Shown: positions 5,702 to 5,841 of the stretch, piece by piece
Layout of the letters: every line of letters begins with the position of its first letter
Position numbering within the stretch: the first letter of the stretch is position 1
Origin: Methyloprofundus sp.
GTDB taxonomy: Bacteria > Pseudomonadota > Gammaproteobacteria > Methylococcales > Methylomonadaceae
Assembly: GCA_030636485.1 (NCBI GenBank)
Contig: DAOVWV010000120.1
Coordinates: 1-5,841, forward strand
Length of the DNA: 5,841 bases
Direction: 5' to 3'
Position numbers and translations under genes: made by a program
The notes under the pieces: model-generated
Told to the model about the DNA's origin: nothing
Database searches by the model: none
Seen by the model: only the letters and a program-made list of their open reading frames with translations

Positions 5702-5776
5702 CATAGGATGTGCTGAGGCACGAAGCGCATCTTTCAGGGACTGGTGTGCGTCCTATCGTAAGCTGTCGGATGCGCT
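5702..5776. repeat. Hairpin-rich intergenic repeat after queE
   Basis: Several inverted repeats are nested here. ATAGGATGTGC (5703-5713) pairs with GTGCGTCCTAT (5746-5756) over 11 positions, three of them G-U. GTGC-TGAG-GCAC (5710-5721) is a perfect small hairpin. AGCGCATC (5724-5731) and GATGCGCT (5769-5776) are a perfect 8-bp inverted repeat. Overlapping alternative stems of this kind, with words such as GATGTGCTGAGGCACGAAGC, resemble dispersed non-coding repeats that I remember from many gammaproteobacterial genomes; I could not check this. There is no ORF and no transposase. No T-run follows, so termination of the tol-pal-queE transcript here is uncertain. The flanks at 5656-5701 and 5777-5841 show nothing I can assign. 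Confidence 0.5.
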
Positions 5777-5841
5777 GGTTAAGATGTTTTCATCGCTTGC
5801 TTACAAAACACAATGCCTGAGTGAAAATTCAATATCAGTCG

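Noticed and set aside
5821..5841. GTG at 5821 opening a frame to the window end, possible start of the next gene such as queC
   Set aside because: Only seven codons are visible, there is no ribosome site, and they do not resemble the QueC N-terminus with its ATP-binding SGGLDS motif.

Overview
The window holds the tol-pal cell-envelope cluster of a gammaproteobacterium, all on the + strand: the 3' end of tolR, then tolA, a Cu/Zn superoxide dismutase gene (sodC), tolB, pal, cpoB and queE. The order tolR-tolA-tolB-pal-cpoB-queE is typical of Gammaproteobacteria. The moderately AT-rich sequence, frequent GTG starts, and a hairpin repeat at the right end that resembles intergenic repeats I remember from methanotroph and sulfur-oxidiser genomes suggest a Methylococcales- or Thiotrichales-like host. 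That last step is inference from memory and is weak.

Layout. 1-1259: tolR (partial) and tolA, 2 nt apart and probably translationally coupled. 1260-1433: a 174-nt spacer with an RNA stem overlapping the tolA stop, a weak promoter candidate and a 14-bp perfect palindrome. 1434-1997: sodC, a secreted SOD. 1998-2268: a 271-nt non-coding spacer with three consecutive inverted repeats, the last containing a consensus TATAAT. 2269-3573: tolB. 3574-3668: a 95-nt spacer with a strong Shine-Dalgarno sequence that serves no known gene but precedes a possible 22-codon ORF ending 2 nt before pal. 3669-5655: pal, cpoB and queE, tightly packed. 5656-5841: non-coding, with a hairpin-rich repeat.

How the genes work together. 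TolR, with TolQ (upstream, outside the window), uses the proton-motive force to energise TolA. TolA crosses the periplasm and contacts TolB and Pal, which helps the outer membrane constrict at division. CpoB links this machine to peptidoglycan synthesis. QueE makes a precursor of queuosine and has no known mechanical link to Tol-Pal although the genes are often neighbours. SodC shares the periplasm with these proteins but is not a usual member of the cluster.

The unusual points are the sodC cassette splitting tolA from tolB, the altered zinc-site spacing and extra cysteines in that SOD, the structured spacers on each side of it, and the possible leader ORF before pal. I see no defence system, CRISPR array, transposase, tRNA or rRNA, and no clear previously undescribed system.
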